Positions 8,437 to 17,390 of a stretch of DNA of 64,000 bases are shown in pieces. Position 1 is the first letter of the stretch, and each line of letters starts with the position of its first letter. Origin of the DNA: Pseudomonas citronellolis (GTDB lineage Bacteria > Pseudomonadota > Gammaproteobacteria > Pseudomonadales > Pseudomonadaceae); the NCBI RefSeq assembly GCF_900112375.1, contig NZ_FOLS01000035.1, positions 22,414 through 86,413 on the forward strand. Direction: 5' to 3'. A program made the position numbers and the translations under genes. The notes under the pieces are model-generated. The model ran no database searches and was not told the DNA's origin. It saw only the letters and a program-made list of their open reading frames with translations.

Positions 8437-8460
8437 GGCGCGCGGGCGTCCCCGCGCGCC
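8437..8460 (-). promoter_or_regulatory. GC-rich hairpin between cheA and cheB
   Basis: Perfect 10-bp stem GGCGCGCGGG (8437-8446) with CCCGCGCGCC (8451-8460) and a 4-base loop, starting 3 bp after the cheA stop and ending about 25 bp before the cheB start. No T-run follows on the minus strand, so it looks more like an mRNA-stabilising or attenuating structure than a full terminator. Confidence 0.5.
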
Positions 8461-8463
8461 GGA

Positions 8464-10713
8464 TCAGATACGCCGCGCGTAGCGCTTGAGCATGCTCGGC
8501 ACATCGAGGATCAACGCGATGCGCCCGTCGCCGGTGATGGTCGCCCCGGCCATGCCGGGGGTGCCCTGGAGCATCTTGCCCAGGGGCTTGATCACCACTT
8601 CTTCCTGGCCCACCAGCTGGTCGACCACGAAGCCGATGCGCTGGGTGCCCACCGAGATGATCACCACGTGGCCCTCGCTGGATTCGTCGCACTCGGCGCC
8701 CGGCACCAGCCAGCGCTTGAGGTAGAACAGCGGCAGGGCCTTGTCGCGGACGATCACCACCTCCTGGCCGTCGACCACGTTGGTGCGCGACAGGTCGAGG
8801 TGGAAGATCTCGTTGACGTTGACCAACGGGAAGGCGAAGGCCTGGTCGCCCAGCATCACCATCAGCGTCGGCATGATCGCCAGGGTCAGCGGCACCTTGA
8901 TGACGATCTTCGAGCCCTGGCCCTTGGCCGAGTAGATGTTGATGATGCCGTTGAGCTGGGAAATCTTGGTCTTCACCACGTCCATGCCGACACCGCGGCC
9001 GGACACGTCGGAAATCTCGGTCTTGGTCGAGAAGCCCGGGGCGAAGATCAGGTTGTAGCAGTCGGACTCGCTCAGGCGCTCGGCGGCGTCCTTGTCCAGC
9101 AGGCCCTTCTCCACCGCCTTGGCGCGGAGGATGTCCGGGTCCATGCCCTTGCCGTCGTCGGAGATCGACAGCAGGATGTGGTCGCCCTCCTGCTCGGCGG
9201 ACAGCACCACCCGGCCGCCACGCGCCTTGCCAGAGGCCTCGCGCTCCTCGGGCGACTCGATGCCGTGGTCCACGGCGTTGCGCACCAGGTGCACCAGCGG
9301 GTCGGCCAGGGCCTCGACCAGGTTCTTGTCCAGGTCGGTTTCCTCGCCCACCAGCTCCAGGTTGATCTCTTTCTTCAGGTTGCGCGCCAGGTCGCGCACC
9401 AGCCGCGGGAAGCGTCCGAAGACCTTCTTGATCGGCTGCATGCGCGTCTTCATCACCGACATCTGCAGGTCGGCGGTGACCACGTCGAGGTTGGCCACGG
9501 CCTTGGCCATGGCTTCGTCGCCGCTGTTGCTGCCCAGGCGCACCAGGCGGTTACGCACCAGCACCAGCTCGCCGACCATGTTCATGATCTCGTCCAGGCG
9601 CGCGGTGTCCACGCGCACCGTGGTTTCCGCCTCGCTGGCGCTCTTTTCGTGGGCCGGCGCGGGAGCCGCGGCCGGGCGCGGGCTGTCCGCGGGCTTGGCG
9701 GCCGGCTTGGGCGCGGGCTTGGGCTTGGCCACGGCGGCCGGCTCGACAGCCTTGGCCGGCGCGGGGACGGCTTGCGGGGTCGGCGTGGCGGCAGCGTCGG
9801 CACTGAACTTGCCTTTGCCGTGCAACTGGTCGAGCAGCGCTTCGAATTCGTCGTCGGTGATGTTGTCGCCGGTGGCGGCGGGCGCCTCGGCTTCGGCCGG
9901 CGCAGCGGGTTCTTCCGCCGCACCGCCGAACTTGCCCTTGCCGTGCAACTGGTCGAGCAGGGCTTCGAACTCGTCGTCGGTGATCTCGTCGCCAGTGGCC
10001 GGCGCTTCGGCCGGAGCGGGCGCGGCGGCGGCCGGCTCTTCCGGCTGGCTGCTGGCGCCGCTGAACTGGCCCTTGCCATGCAACTGGTCGAGCAGGGCCT
10101 CGAATTCGTCGTCGGTGATCTCGTCGCCGGTGCCGGCGGCCTCGGCCTGTGGCGCTTCAGCCTGCGGCGGCTGTTCGGCCGGCGCGGCCTGGCTGCCCGG
10201 CTGCAGGGCGTCGAGCAGTTGCTCGAACTCGGCGTCGGTGATGTCGCCATAGGCGGCCGGCTCGGCGGCGGGCTCCGGCGCGGCGGCCTCTTCCTGGGAC
10301 GCGGCTTCGACGGCGTCGTCGTCGCCCGGCTCGGCCAGGCGCGCCAGCGCGGCGAGCAGTTCCGGGGTGGCCGGGGTCGGCTCTTCCTGGTCGCGGACCT
10401 GGGCGAACATGACGTTGACCGTGTCCAGCGCCTGCAGGACCACGTCCATCAGCTCGGAAGTGACGCGGCGTTCGCCCTTGCGCAGGATGTCGAAGACGTT
10501 CTCCGCGATGTGGCAGCACTCCACCAGGGCGTTCAGCTGGAGGAAGCCGGCGCCGCCCTTGACGGTGTGGAAACCACGGAAGATGGCATTGAGCAGGTCC
10601 ATGTCGTCGGGCCGGCTTTCCAGCTCGACGAGTTGCTCGGACAGTTGCTCGAGAATCTCGCCGGCCTCCACCAGAAAGTCCTGGAGGATCTCATCATCGG
10701 CGTCGAAGCTCAT
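8464..10713 (-). CDS. cheA: Chemotaxis sensor histidine kinase CheA
   Basis: 749 residues. P1 (HPt) carries the phosphorylated His at about residue 49 in FRGFHTVKGGAG. A very long Ala/Glu/Pro linker (about 120-370) contains near-identical copies of an acidic motif, GDEITDDEFEALLDQLHGKG, plus a diverged copy. Then come the P3 dimerisation helices (NMVGELVLVRNRLVRLGSN), the P4 kinase with N box HLVRNAVDHG, G1 DDGKGMD and G2 GRGVGMDVV, and a C-terminal CheW-like P5 domain. It phosphorylates CheY and CheB. It is longer than E. coli CheA (654 residues) because of the repeat-rich linker. Confidence 0.95.
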   Translation of the reverse strand: MSFDADDEILQDFLVEAGEILEQLSEQLVELESRPDDMDLLNAIFRGFHTVKGGAGFLQLNALVECCHIAENVFDILRKGERRVTSELMDVVLQALDTVNVMFAQVRDQEEPTPATPELLAALARLAEPGDDDAVEAASQEEAAAPEPAAEPAAYGDITDAEFEQLLDALQPGSQAAPAEQPPQAEAPQAEAAGTGDEITDDEFEALLDQLHGKGQFSGASSQPEEPAAAAPAPAEAPATGDEITDDEFEALLDQLHGKGKFGGAAEEPAAPAEAEAPAATGDNITDDEFEALLDQLHGKGKFSADAAATPTPQAVPAPAKAVEPAAVAKPKPAPKPAAKPADSPRPAAAPAPAHEKSASEAETTVRVDTARLDEIMNMVGELVLVRNRLVRLGSNSGDEAMAKAVANLDVVTADLQMSVMKTRMQPIKKVFGRFPRLVRDLARNLKKEINLELVGEETDLDKNLVEALADPLVHLVRNAVDHGIESPEEREASGKARGGRVVLSAEQEGDHILLSISDDGKGMDPDILRAKAVEKGLLDKDAAERLSESDCYNLIFAPGFSTKTEISDVSGRGVGMDVVKTKISQLNGIINIYSAKGQGSKIVIKVPLTLAIMPTLMVMLGDQAFAFPLVNVNEIFHLDLSRTNVVDGQEVVIVRDKALPLFYLKRWLVPGAECDESSEGHVVIISVGTQRIGFVVDQLVGQEEVVIKPLGKMLQGTPGMAGATITGDGRIALILDVPSMLKRYARRI
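9806..10247 (-). repeat. Intragenic repeats in the cheA linker
   Basis: Three 65-bp copies at 9806-9870, 9929-9993 and 10064-10128 encode almost the same acidic helix-like motif (EITDDEFEALLDQLHGKG). A diverged fourth copy at about 10206-10247 encodes DITDAEFEQLLDAL. Copy starts are 123 and 135 bp apart, both multiples of three, so the reading frame is kept. Confidence 0.9.
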
Positions 10714-10743
10714 TCGGTGCTCCCCACGGTGTGTTCACACACC

Positions 10744-11532
10744 TCAAAAACCAAGGCTGGACAACAGGTCATCGACATCGTCCTGACCGGATACGACGTC
10801 CACTCTCTTATCGGCAGCAACCTGCGGACCTTCACCCTTGGACGATCTTTCTTTTTCCACGGCCGTGCGCAGGCCCTCGTGGTCGTGCTCGATGCCGGCG
10901 TAGCGATCCACCTGCCCGGCCATCCAGACCAGCTTGACCAGGTTGCTCTCCACCTCGGTGACCAGCCTGGTGACGCGCTTGATCACCTGCCCGGTGAGGT
11001 CCTGGAAGTCCTGCGCCAGCAGGATGTCGTTCAGGTGCGCGGAGAGCTTGCGGCTGTCCTGGGCGCTGCTGTAGAGGAAGGCCTCGACGCGCTTGGCCAG
11101 CTCGCGGAAGGCCTCCGGGCCCAGCTCGCGGCGCATGAAGCGCGACCACTGTTCCTGCAGCTCCTTGGCCTCGCCCTCGATGTGGCCGACCAGCGGCGTG
11201 CACTCTTCCACCAGGTCCATGGTGCGGTTGGCCGCTTTCTCGGTCATCTGCACCACGTACGACAGGCGGTCGGTGGCGTCGGCGATCTGCGACATTTCCT
11301 CGGCGTGGCGCGAGCGCGGGTCGATCTGGAAATTGACGATGGCGTTGTGCAGTTCGCGGGTGAGCTTGCCGACCTCCTGGTAGAGGCCGCGGTCGCGGGC
11401 CTCGTTGAGCTCCTGGATGAGCTGCACGGCCTGCTGCACTTCGCCGCGCTCCAGGCTCTCGACCAATTCGCGCGCGTGTTTCTTCAGGGTCGACTCGAAG
11501 TCGCCCCCCTTGGATTCGTTGACGAGATCCAT
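10744..11532 (-). CDS. cheZ: Chemotaxis phosphatase CheZ
   Basis: 262 residues, nearly all helical. The catalytic region AQDFQDLTGQVIKRV carries the Asp and Gln that activate water on phospho-CheY. The extreme C-terminus DDVDDLLSSLGF matches the CheY-binding peptide of CheZ proteins. It dephosphorylates CheY-P and so resets swimming bias. It lies 19 bp after cheY and 30 bp before cheA in the same operon. Confidence 0.94.
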   Translation of the reverse strand: MDLVNESKGGDFESTLKKHARELVESLERGEVQQAVQLIQELNEARDRGLYQEVGKLTRELHNAIVNFQIDPRSRHAEEMSQIADATDRLSYVVQMTEKAANRTMDLVEECTPLVGHIEGEAKELQEQWSRFMRRELGPEAFRELAKRVEAFLYSSAQDSRKLSAHLNDILLAQDFQDLTGQVIKRVTRLVTEVESNLVKLVWMAGQVDRYAGIEHDHEGLRTAVEKERSSKGEGPQVAADKRVDVVSGQDDVDDLLSSLGF

Positions 11533-11551
11533 GACGCCCTCTTGGTCGGCT

Positions 11552-11926
11552 TCAGCCGCCGACCCGCTCGAATATCTTCTCGATCTTCTCTTTCAGCACC
11601 TGGGCGGTGAAAGGCTTGACCACGTAGCCGTTGACCCCGGCCTGGGCCGCTTCGATGATCTGGTCGCGCTTGGCCTCGGCGGTGACCATCAGCACCGGCA
11701 GGTGCTTCAGGCGCTCGTCGGCACGCACCGCGCGCAACAGGTCGATGCCGGTCATGCCGGGCATGTTCCAGTCGGTGACGAGGAAGTCGAAGTTGCCGCT
11801 GTGCAGCATGGGCAGCGCGGTGGTGCCGTCATCGGCTTCCGCGGTGTTGGTGAACCCCAGGTCACGCAGGAGGTTCTTGATGATGCGCCTCATCGTGGAG
11901 AAGTCGTCCACGATGAGAATTTTCAT
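11552..11926 (-). CDS. cheY: Chemotaxis response regulator CheY
   Basis: 124 residues, a single receiver domain. The acidic pair is in [13 protein letters not shown], the phosphoacceptor Asp in [13 protein letters not shown], and the conserved Thr/Lys in [13 protein letters not shown]. The start at 11926 gives the normal length; the longer in-frame extension is basic low-complexity sequence from the leader. Phospho-CheY binds FliM in the motor switch. First gene of the cheYZAB-mot section, 225 bp after fliA. Confidence 0.95.
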   Translation of the reverse strand: MKILIVDDFSTMRRIIKNLLRDLGFTNTAEADDGTTALPMLHSGNFDFLVTDWNMPGMTGIDLLRAVRADERLKHLPVLMVTAEAKRDQIIEAAQAGVNGYVVKPFTAQVLKEKIEKIFERVGG

Positions 11927-12151
11927 GTTCTTGTCCAAACCTGCCTCCGTCCAGTCCCGGCGCGCCGTGGCGGGCGCGCCTTGAATACCCTTGGGCGGGC
12001 GCCCTTGGCGGCGCCTGCCGTGTTGCTTGTCGGTGGCGGGATGCCCCGCCCTTTTCGCCGCCCTCATAGCAAAGGGCCAGCAGTGTCGAACCGACGGGAT
12101 TCTATACGCCCCGCCGGAAAAATCCGTTACTTCCTTGCGCCCACCGGTCGC
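11927..12151. other. fliA-cheY intergenic region with strong secondary structure
   Basis: 225 bp without a supported gene. It holds an inverted GGCGCGCC pair (11959-11966 and 11973-11980) and other GC-rich palindromes such as GGCGGG...CCCGCC near 12037-12050. A separate promoter for cheY is expected here from P. aeruginosa biology, but I could not find a convincing FliA-type or sigma-70 motif. Confidence 0.4.
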
Positions 12152-12895
12152 TCAGTGCGCCCGCCACTCCGAAAGCCGGGCCCGCAGGCGCGCGGCGCAC
12201 TGGCTGTGCAGCTGGCTGACGCGCGACTCGCTGACCCCGAGCACCTCGCCGATTTCCTTGAGGTTCAGTTCCTCGTCGTAGTACAGCGCCAGCACCAGGC
12301 GCTCGCGCTCCGGCAGCTTGGTGATGGCGTCGGCCAGCGCCTGCTGGAAACGCTCGTCCTCCAGGCCGTGGGAGGGCTCGTTGTCCAGGTGCGTGGTGTC
12401 TTCCGCCGGGCCCTGGGCGCCTTCCTGCAGCAGGTCGTCGAAGCTGTACAGGCGGCTGCCCTGGGTGTCGCTCAGGATCGCGTAGTAATCGTCGAGACTC
12501 ATATTGAGTTCGGCAGCGACCTCCTGATCTTTAGCATCGCGTCCGGTCCGCGCCTCGATGGTGCGGATGGCGTCACTCACCAGGCGGGTGTTGCGGTGCA
12601 CCGAACGCGGCGCCCAGTCGCCCTTGCGCACCTCGTCGAGCATGGCCCCGCGGATGCGGATGCCGGCGTACGTCTCGAAGCTGGCGCCCTTGCCCTGGTC
12701 GTACTTCTTCGCCGCCTCGAGCAGGCCGATCATCCCGGCCTGCATCAGGTCTTCCACCTGCACGCTGGCCGGCAGCCGGCCCAGCAGGTGGTAGGCGATC
12801 CGCTTGACCAGCGGCGCATAGCGCTGGATCAGCTCTTCCTGGGAATTGCGCGCCTGCGTCTTGCTGTACATAAGCGCTCCGGAGCCGCTCATCAT
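12152..12895 (-). CDS. fliA: RNA polymerase sigma factor FliA (sigma-28)
   Basis: 247 residues with sigma-70 family regions 2 to 4: ELIQRYAPLVKRIAYHLLGR, VEDLMQAGMIGLLEAAKKYD, FETYAGIRIRGAMLDEVRKG and the C-terminal helix-turn-helix LKEIGEVLGVSESRVSQLHS. It directs late flagellar and chemotaxis genes. The start at 12895 overlaps the fleN stop and gives a full-length protein, but an internal ATG at 12871 has a better ribosome site (GGAG, five bases away), so the true N-terminus may be 8 residues shorter. Confidence 0.95.
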   Translation of the reverse strand: MMSGSGALMYSKTQARNSQEELIQRYAPLVKRIAYHLLGRLPASVQVEDLMQAGMIGLLEAAKKYDQGKGASFETYAGIRIRGAMLDEVRKGDWAPRSVHRNTRLVSDAIRTIEARTGRDAKDQEVAAELNMSLDDYYAILSDTQGSRLYSFDDLLQEGAQGPAEDTTHLDNEPSHGLEDERFQQALADAITKLPERERLVLALYYDEELNLKEIGEVLGVSESRVSQLHSQCAARLRARLSEWRAH

Positions 12896-13743
12896 ACGGT
12901 CGAACCCGTGGTCGGATGCTGCACCAGGCGCTCCACGAAGAACTCCAGGTGCCCGCGCGGGTTGGCCGGCAGCGGCCAGCTGTCGACTTTCTGGGCGATG
13001 GCGCGGAAGGCCAGCGAGGCCTTGCTGCGCGGGAAGGCTTCATAGACCGAGCGCTGCTTCTGCACGGCCTTGCGCACCGACTCGTCGTAGGGAATGGCGC
13101 CGACGTACTGCAGCGCCACGTCGAGGAAGCGGTCGGTGACCTTGGTCAGCTTGGCGAACAGGTTGCGCCCTTCCTGCGGGCTGTGCGCCATGTTCGCCAG
13201 CACGCGGAAACGCGTCATGCCATAGTCGCGGTTCAGCAGCTTGATCAGCGCATAGGCATCGGTGATCGAGGTCGGTTCGTCGCAGACGACCAGCAGCACT
13301 TCCTGGGCCGCGCGGACGAAGCTGACCACCGAATCGCCGATGCCGGCGGCAGTGTCCACCAGCAGCACGTCGATGTTCTCGCTGATGTCGCTGAAGGCCT
13401 GGATCAGCCCGGCGTGCTGCATGGGCGAGAGCTGCACCATGCTCTGCGTGCCCGAGGCCGCCGGGACGATGCGGATGCCGCCGGGGCCCTGGAGGATGAC
13501 GTCACGCAGGTCGCATTCGCCTTCGATGACGTCAGCCAGGGTGCGCTTGGGCGAAAGCCCCAGCAGCACGTCGACGTTGGCCAGGCCGAGGTCGGCGTCC
13601 AGCAGCATGACGCGGCGGCCGAGGTCGGCCAGCGCCATCGCCAGGTTCACCGAGACGTTGGTCTTGCCGACGCCACCCTTGCCACCGGTGACCGCGATTA
13701 CCTGAACGGGATGCATACCCATAGTCTTACCTTGTCTCTTCAT
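12892..13743 (-). CDS. fleN: Flagellar number regulator FleN (FlhG), MinD-type ATPase
   Basis: 283 residues. Deviant Walker A GGKGGVGKTNVSVNLA, then VMLLDADLGLANVDVLLGL and the Walker B area IDVLLVDTAAGIGDSVVSF. FleN restrains the activator FleQ and keeps one polar flagellum. The start MKRQGKTMGMHPVQ at 13743 is chosen by resemblance to known FleN N-termini; MGMHPVQ at 13722 is an alternative. It overlaps fliA by 4 bp and follows flhF after 127 bp. Confidence 0.94.
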   Translation of the reverse strand: MKRQGKTMGMHPVQVIAVTGGKGGVGKTNVSVNLAMALADLGRRVMLLDADLGLANVDVLLGLSPKRTLADVIEGECDLRDVILQGPGGIRIVPAASGTQSMVQLSPMQHAGLIQAFSDISENIDVLLVDTAAGIGDSVVSFVRAAQEVLLVVCDEPTSITDAYALIKLLNRDYGMTRFRVLANMAHSPQEGRNLFAKLTKVTDRFLDVALQYVGAIPYDESVRKAVQKQRSVYEAFPRSKASLAFRAIAQKVDSWPLPANPRGHLEFFVERLVQHPTTGSTV

Positions 13744-13870
13744 CGTCCCCGGCGCGGCTGGCGCCTGGGTCTGCCGGTCGCGGTGCTCTCCCGCCACCAG
13801 CGCTTACGGATCTGCTCGAGCATCCGTATCCGCCTGGCGCCCCCGCGTGCGGGAGCGCCCCTGGAATCCG

Positions 13871-15175
13871 TCAGCCGACGTGTCGCGCCGGCTGCTGATA
13901 GAGGCCGGCGAACATGCCGGCCATGGTGTCTTCGCACGGCTCCTCAGGAGCCTGCAGGCTGACCGCGCGGCTGACCAGCTGGTGCGCGCGCGCCACCTGC
14001 AGATCATCCGGAATTCGCGGCCCGTCCGCCAGATAGGCAACCGGCAAGCGTTGTGCTATCGCCAGCGCCAGGGCCTCGCCCAGGCTGCCCGCCTCGTCCA
14101 GCTTGGTCAGTATGCAACCGGCCAGGCCGCAGCTGCGATAGGCGTGCAAGGCAGCCTTGAGCACCTGGCTCTGGCTGGTCGCGGCCAGCACCAGGTAATT
14201 CTTCACGTTCAGGCTCTGCGCCGCCAGGGCTTCCAGCTGCATGCGCAGCGCCGGGTCGCTGGCCGGCAGGCCGGCGGTGTCGATCAGCACCAGGCGCTTG
14301 CCCGCCAGCGGCGCCATGGCCTGCAGCAGCGACTGGCCAGGGTCGACCAGGCTCACCGGTACGTTGAGGATGCGGCCCAGGGACTTGATCTGCTCCTGGG
14401 CGCCCAGGCGGAAGCTGTCCATGCTGACCAGCGCCAGGTTGTGCGCACCGTACTTGAGGACGTAGCGCGCCGCCAGCTTGGCCAGGGTGGTGGTCTTGCC
14501 CATGCCGGCCGGGCCGACCAGGGCGATCACCCCGCCCTGCTCCAGCAGGTCTTCTTCGGGGGTGCGGATCGAGCGCGCCAGGTGGGCCAGGAGCATGCGC
14601 CAGGCCTGCTTGGGCTCGGCGATGGAGGCCACGCGTTCGAGCAGCTGGCGGCTCAGGTCCGCCGGCAGGCCCATGCGCTGCAGGCGGCGCCACAGGCCGG
14701 CCTGCTTCGGGCGCTGGTGCTGCAGCTGGCCCCAGGCGATGGAGCCCAGCTGCACTTCGAGCAGCTCGCGCAAGCCGTTGAGTTCGAAGCGCATGGCATC
14801 CAGCGCCTGCTGGCTGACGGCGGCCGGCGCGGCGGCGGGCGCCGGGGCGGCCATGGCCTCGGCCAGGCTCGGGCGCTTGGCCGGCTCGGCGCCGTACAAT
14901 TGACGGTCCTTGCGCGCGGTGGCGGCGGCGCGCACCGGGCTGTCCAGCTCGGCGCGGGCCTGGGCGATGCGCGCCTGGGTCTGGCGCAGCTCGGCCTCCA
15001 GCGCCGGGTTCGGCTTGCTGGCCGCTGCCGGCGGTTGATAGTCCAGCGCCGCGGTCAGCTCGACACCGCCGGCGACCCGGCGGTTGCCGATGATGGCGGC
15101 ATCCGCGCCCAGCTCGTCACGGACCAGTTTCATGGCCTGACGCATATCGGCGGCGAAGAAGCGTTTAACCTGCAT
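13871..15175 (-). CDS. flhF: Flagellar biosynthesis GTPase FlhF
   Basis: 434 residues. Short N-terminal domain (MQVKRFFAADMRQAMKLVRD), a variable linker rich in Ala/Arg, and an SRP-type NG GTPase domain with G1 GPAGMGKTTTLAKLAARY at residues 221-238, LVSMDSFRLGAQEQ (G2), LIDTAGLPASD (G3) and TKLDEAGSLGEAL (G4). FlhF marks the cell pole for flagellar assembly and works against FleN. It starts 11 bp after flhA, so it is co-transcribed. Confidence 0.95.
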   Translation of the reverse strand: MQVKRFFAADMRQAMKLVRDELGADAAIIGNRRVAGGVELTAALDYQPPAAASKPNPALEAELRQTQARIAQARAELDSPVRAAATARKDRQLYGAEPAKRPSLAEAMAAPAPAAAPAAVSQQALDAMRFELNGLRELLEVQLGSIAWGQLQHQRPKQAGLWRRLQRMGLPADLSRQLLERVASIAEPKQAWRMLLAHLARSIRTPEEDLLEQGGVIALVGPAGMGKTTTLAKLAARYVLKYGAHNLALVSMDSFRLGAQEQIKSLGRILNVPVSLVDPGQSLLQAMAPLAGKRLVLIDTAGLPASDPALRMQLEALAAQSLNVKNYLVLAATSQSQVLKAALHAYRSCGLAGCILTKLDEAGSLGEALALAIAQRLPVAYLADGPRIPDDLQVARAHQLVSRAVSLQAPEEPCEDTMAGMFAGLYQQPARHVG

Positions 15176-15186
15176 GGCGCTGTCCT

Positions 15187-17310
15187 TCAGTTCTGTCCAA
15201 CGGTGGCGACGATGGTGACTTGCTTGTTATCCGGAATTTCCTGGTAGGCCAGCACGCTCATGCTCGGCACCGCCATCCGCGCGAAACGCGACATCATCGC
15301 GCGGATCGGCCCGGCCACCAGCAGGATCGCCGGCTTGCCGAGCATTTCCTGGCGCTGCGCGGTCTCGACCAGCGAGCGTTGCAGTTTTTCCGCCATGCCC
15401 GGCTCCAGCAGAATGCCGTCTTCCGAACCTTGCCCGGCCTTCTGCATACTGTTGAGCAAGATCTGTTCCAACCTGGGTTCCAGGGTGATCACAGGCAGCT
15501 CCGGCTCTAGTCCCACAATGCCTTGGACGATTGCGCGGCTCAGCGCCACGCGTACCGCTGCCACCATGGCGGCGGGATCTTGACTCTTGGCGGCAACGTT
15601 GGCGATGGCCTCGGCAATGGTGCGGATGTCGCGCACCGGCACCTGTTCCTGCAGCAGGTTCTGCAGGACCTTGAGCAGGGTGGACAGGGAAATCAGCCCC
15701 GGAACCAGTTCTTCCGCCAGCTTCGGCGAGGTCTTGGCCAGCAGTTGCAGCAGTTGCTGGACTTCCTCGTGGCCGAGCAACTCGTGGGCATGCTTGTGCA
15801 GCACCTGGTTGAGGTGGGTGGCGACCACGGTGCTGGCGTCCACCACGGTGTAGCCCAGGGACTGCGCCTGGTCGCGCTGGCCGGGCTCGATCCACACCGC
15901 TTCCAGGCCGAAGGCCGGGTCCTTGCCGGCGATGCCGTTGAGGGTGCCGAACACCTGGCCGGGGTTGATCGCCAGCTCCCGGTCCGGGTAGATCTCCGCT
16001 TCCGCCACGCTGACGCCCATGAGCGTCAAACGATAGGCGTTGGGTAGCAGGTCGAGGTTGTCGCGGATGTGCACCGAGGGCATCAGGAAGCCCATGTCCT
16101 GGGACAGCTTCTTGCGCACGCCCTTGATCCGCGCCAGCAGCTGGCCGCCCTGGTTGCGGTCCACCAGGGGGATCAGCCGGTAGCCGACCTCCAGGCCGAC
16201 CATGTCCACCGGGGTCACATCGTCCCAGCCCAGCTCCTTGGTTTCCTGGCTGCGCTGGGCCGGCAGCAGTTCCTGCTGGCGCTGGGCTTCCTGGACCTCG
16301 GCCTGGGCCGCCTTGCGCTGGCGCTGGACGATCATCCAGGCGCCGCCGGCGGCCACGGCGCCGAGGCCGATGAAGGACACGTGCGGCATGCCCGGGACCA
16401 GGCCCATGGCGATGAGGATGGCGGCGGAGATGGCCAGCGCCTTGGGCGAGGCGAACATCTGCCGGTTGACCTGCTGGCCCATGTCCTCGGAGGAAGACAC
16501 GCGGGTCACCATGATCGCCGCGGCGGTGGACAGCAGCAGCGACGGCAGCTGCGCCACCAGGCCGTCGCCGATGGTCAGCAGGGCATAGACCTTGCCGGCG
16601 TCGCCGAACGACATGGAGTGCTGGATCACGCCGATGGCGACGCCGCCGATCAGGTTGATGAAGAGGATCAGCAGGCCGGCGACGGCGTCGCCGCGGACGA
16701 ATTTCGAGGCACCGTCCATGGAGCCGTAGAAGTCGGCTTCCTGGGCCACCTCGGCGCGGCGCTTCTTGGCCTCGGCCTGCTCGATGAGGCCGGCGTTGAG
16801 GTCGGCGTCGATGGCCATCTGCTTGCCAGGCATGGCGTCGAGGGTGAAGCGTGCGCTCACCTCGGAGATACGCCCGGCGCCCTTGGTGACCACCACGAAG
16901 TTGATGATCATGAGGATGGCGAAGACCACGATGCCGACCACGTAGTTGCCGCCGATCACCACTTCGCCGAAGGCCTGGATCACCTTGCCGGCGGCGGCAT
17001 GGCCGTCGTGGCCGTGGAGCAGCACCACGCGGGTGGAAGCGACGTTCAGCGCCAGGCGCAGCAGGGTGGCGACCAGCAGGATGGTCGGGAACACGGCGAA
17101 GTCCAGCGGCCGCAGGGCGTACACGCAGACCAGCAGGACGACGATGGACAGGGCGATGTTGAAGGTGAACAGCACGTCCAGCAGGAACGGCGGGATCGGC
17201 AGGGTCATCATGCCCAGCATCGCCAGCAGCAGCAGCGGCACACCCAGGTTGCCACGGCCCAGGCCGGCCAGGTTGCTGCGCACTGTTCCGATCAATTGCG
17301 TACGATCCAC
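15187..17310 (-). CDS. flhA: Flagellar type III export gate protein FlhA
   Basis: 707 residues. The N-terminal half has about eight membrane helices and the FHIPEP-family cytoplasmic loop (ARFTLDAMPGKQMAID). The C-terminal half is the soluble ring domain (VGYRLIPLVDRNQGGQLLAR, IVQGIVGLEPELPVITLEP). It forms the nonameric export gate. First gene of the flhA-flhF-fleN-fliA operon, with a sigma-54 promoter about 65 bp upstream of the start. Confidence 0.96.
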   Translation of the reverse strand: MDRTQLIGTVRSNLAGLGRGNLGVPLLLLAMLGMMTLPIPPFLLDVLFTFNIALSIVVLLVCVYALRPLDFAVFPTILLVATLLRLALNVASTRVVLLHGHDGHAAAGKVIQAFGEVVIGGNYVVGIVVFAILMIINFVVVTKGAGRISEVSARFTLDAMPGKQMAIDADLNAGLIEQAEAKKRRAEVAQEADFYGSMDGASKFVRGDAVAGLLILFINLIGGVAIGVIQHSMSFGDAGKVYALLTIGDGLVAQLPSLLLSTAAAIMVTRVSSSEDMGQQVNRQMFASPKALAISAAILIAMGLVPGMPHVSFIGLGAVAAGGAWMIVQRQRKAAQAEVQEAQRQQELLPAQRSQETKELGWDDVTPVDMVGLEVGYRLIPLVDRNQGGQLLARIKGVRKKLSQDMGFLMPSVHIRDNLDLLPNAYRLTLMGVSVAEAEIYPDRELAINPGQVFGTLNGIAGKDPAFGLEAVWIEPGQRDQAQSLGYTVVDASTVVATHLNQVLHKHAHELLGHEEVQQLLQLLAKTSPKLAEELVPGLISLSTLLKVLQNLLQEQVPVRDIRTIAEAIANVAAKSQDPAAMVAAVRVALSRAIVQGIVGLEPELPVITLEPRLEQILLNSMQKAGQGSEDGILLEPGMAEKLQRSLVETAQRQEMLGKPAILLVAGPIRAMMSRFARMAVPSMSVLAYQEIPDNKQVTIVATVGQN

Positions 17311-17372
17311 CCCGAACTCCCCTACCCTGGTACAACAAACTTTTGACGCCGAGAGTGGCGCCGACAGGGTAT

Positions 17373-17390
17373 TTGCAGGAAGTGTTCCAA
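17373..17390 (-). promoter_or_regulatory. Sigma-54 promoter of the flhA operon
   Basis: Minus-strand sequence TTGGAACACTTCCTGCAA has GG and GC exactly 10 bp apart, as sigma-54 -24/-12 elements require; the consensus is TGGCACG-N4-TTGC. It lies 63-80 bp before the flhA start. In Pseudomonas, flhA is a class II gene driven by RpoN with FleQ, which fits. Confidence 0.75.

Noticed and set aside
9806..10128. Regular repeats as a possible CRISPR
   Set aside because: They are in-frame coding repeats within cheA with unequal spacers; no cas genes in the window.
8668..11610. Plus-strand open frame of 980 codons
   Set aside because: Antisense to cheA and cheZ; its composition mirrors their codon bias, no domain or ribosome site.
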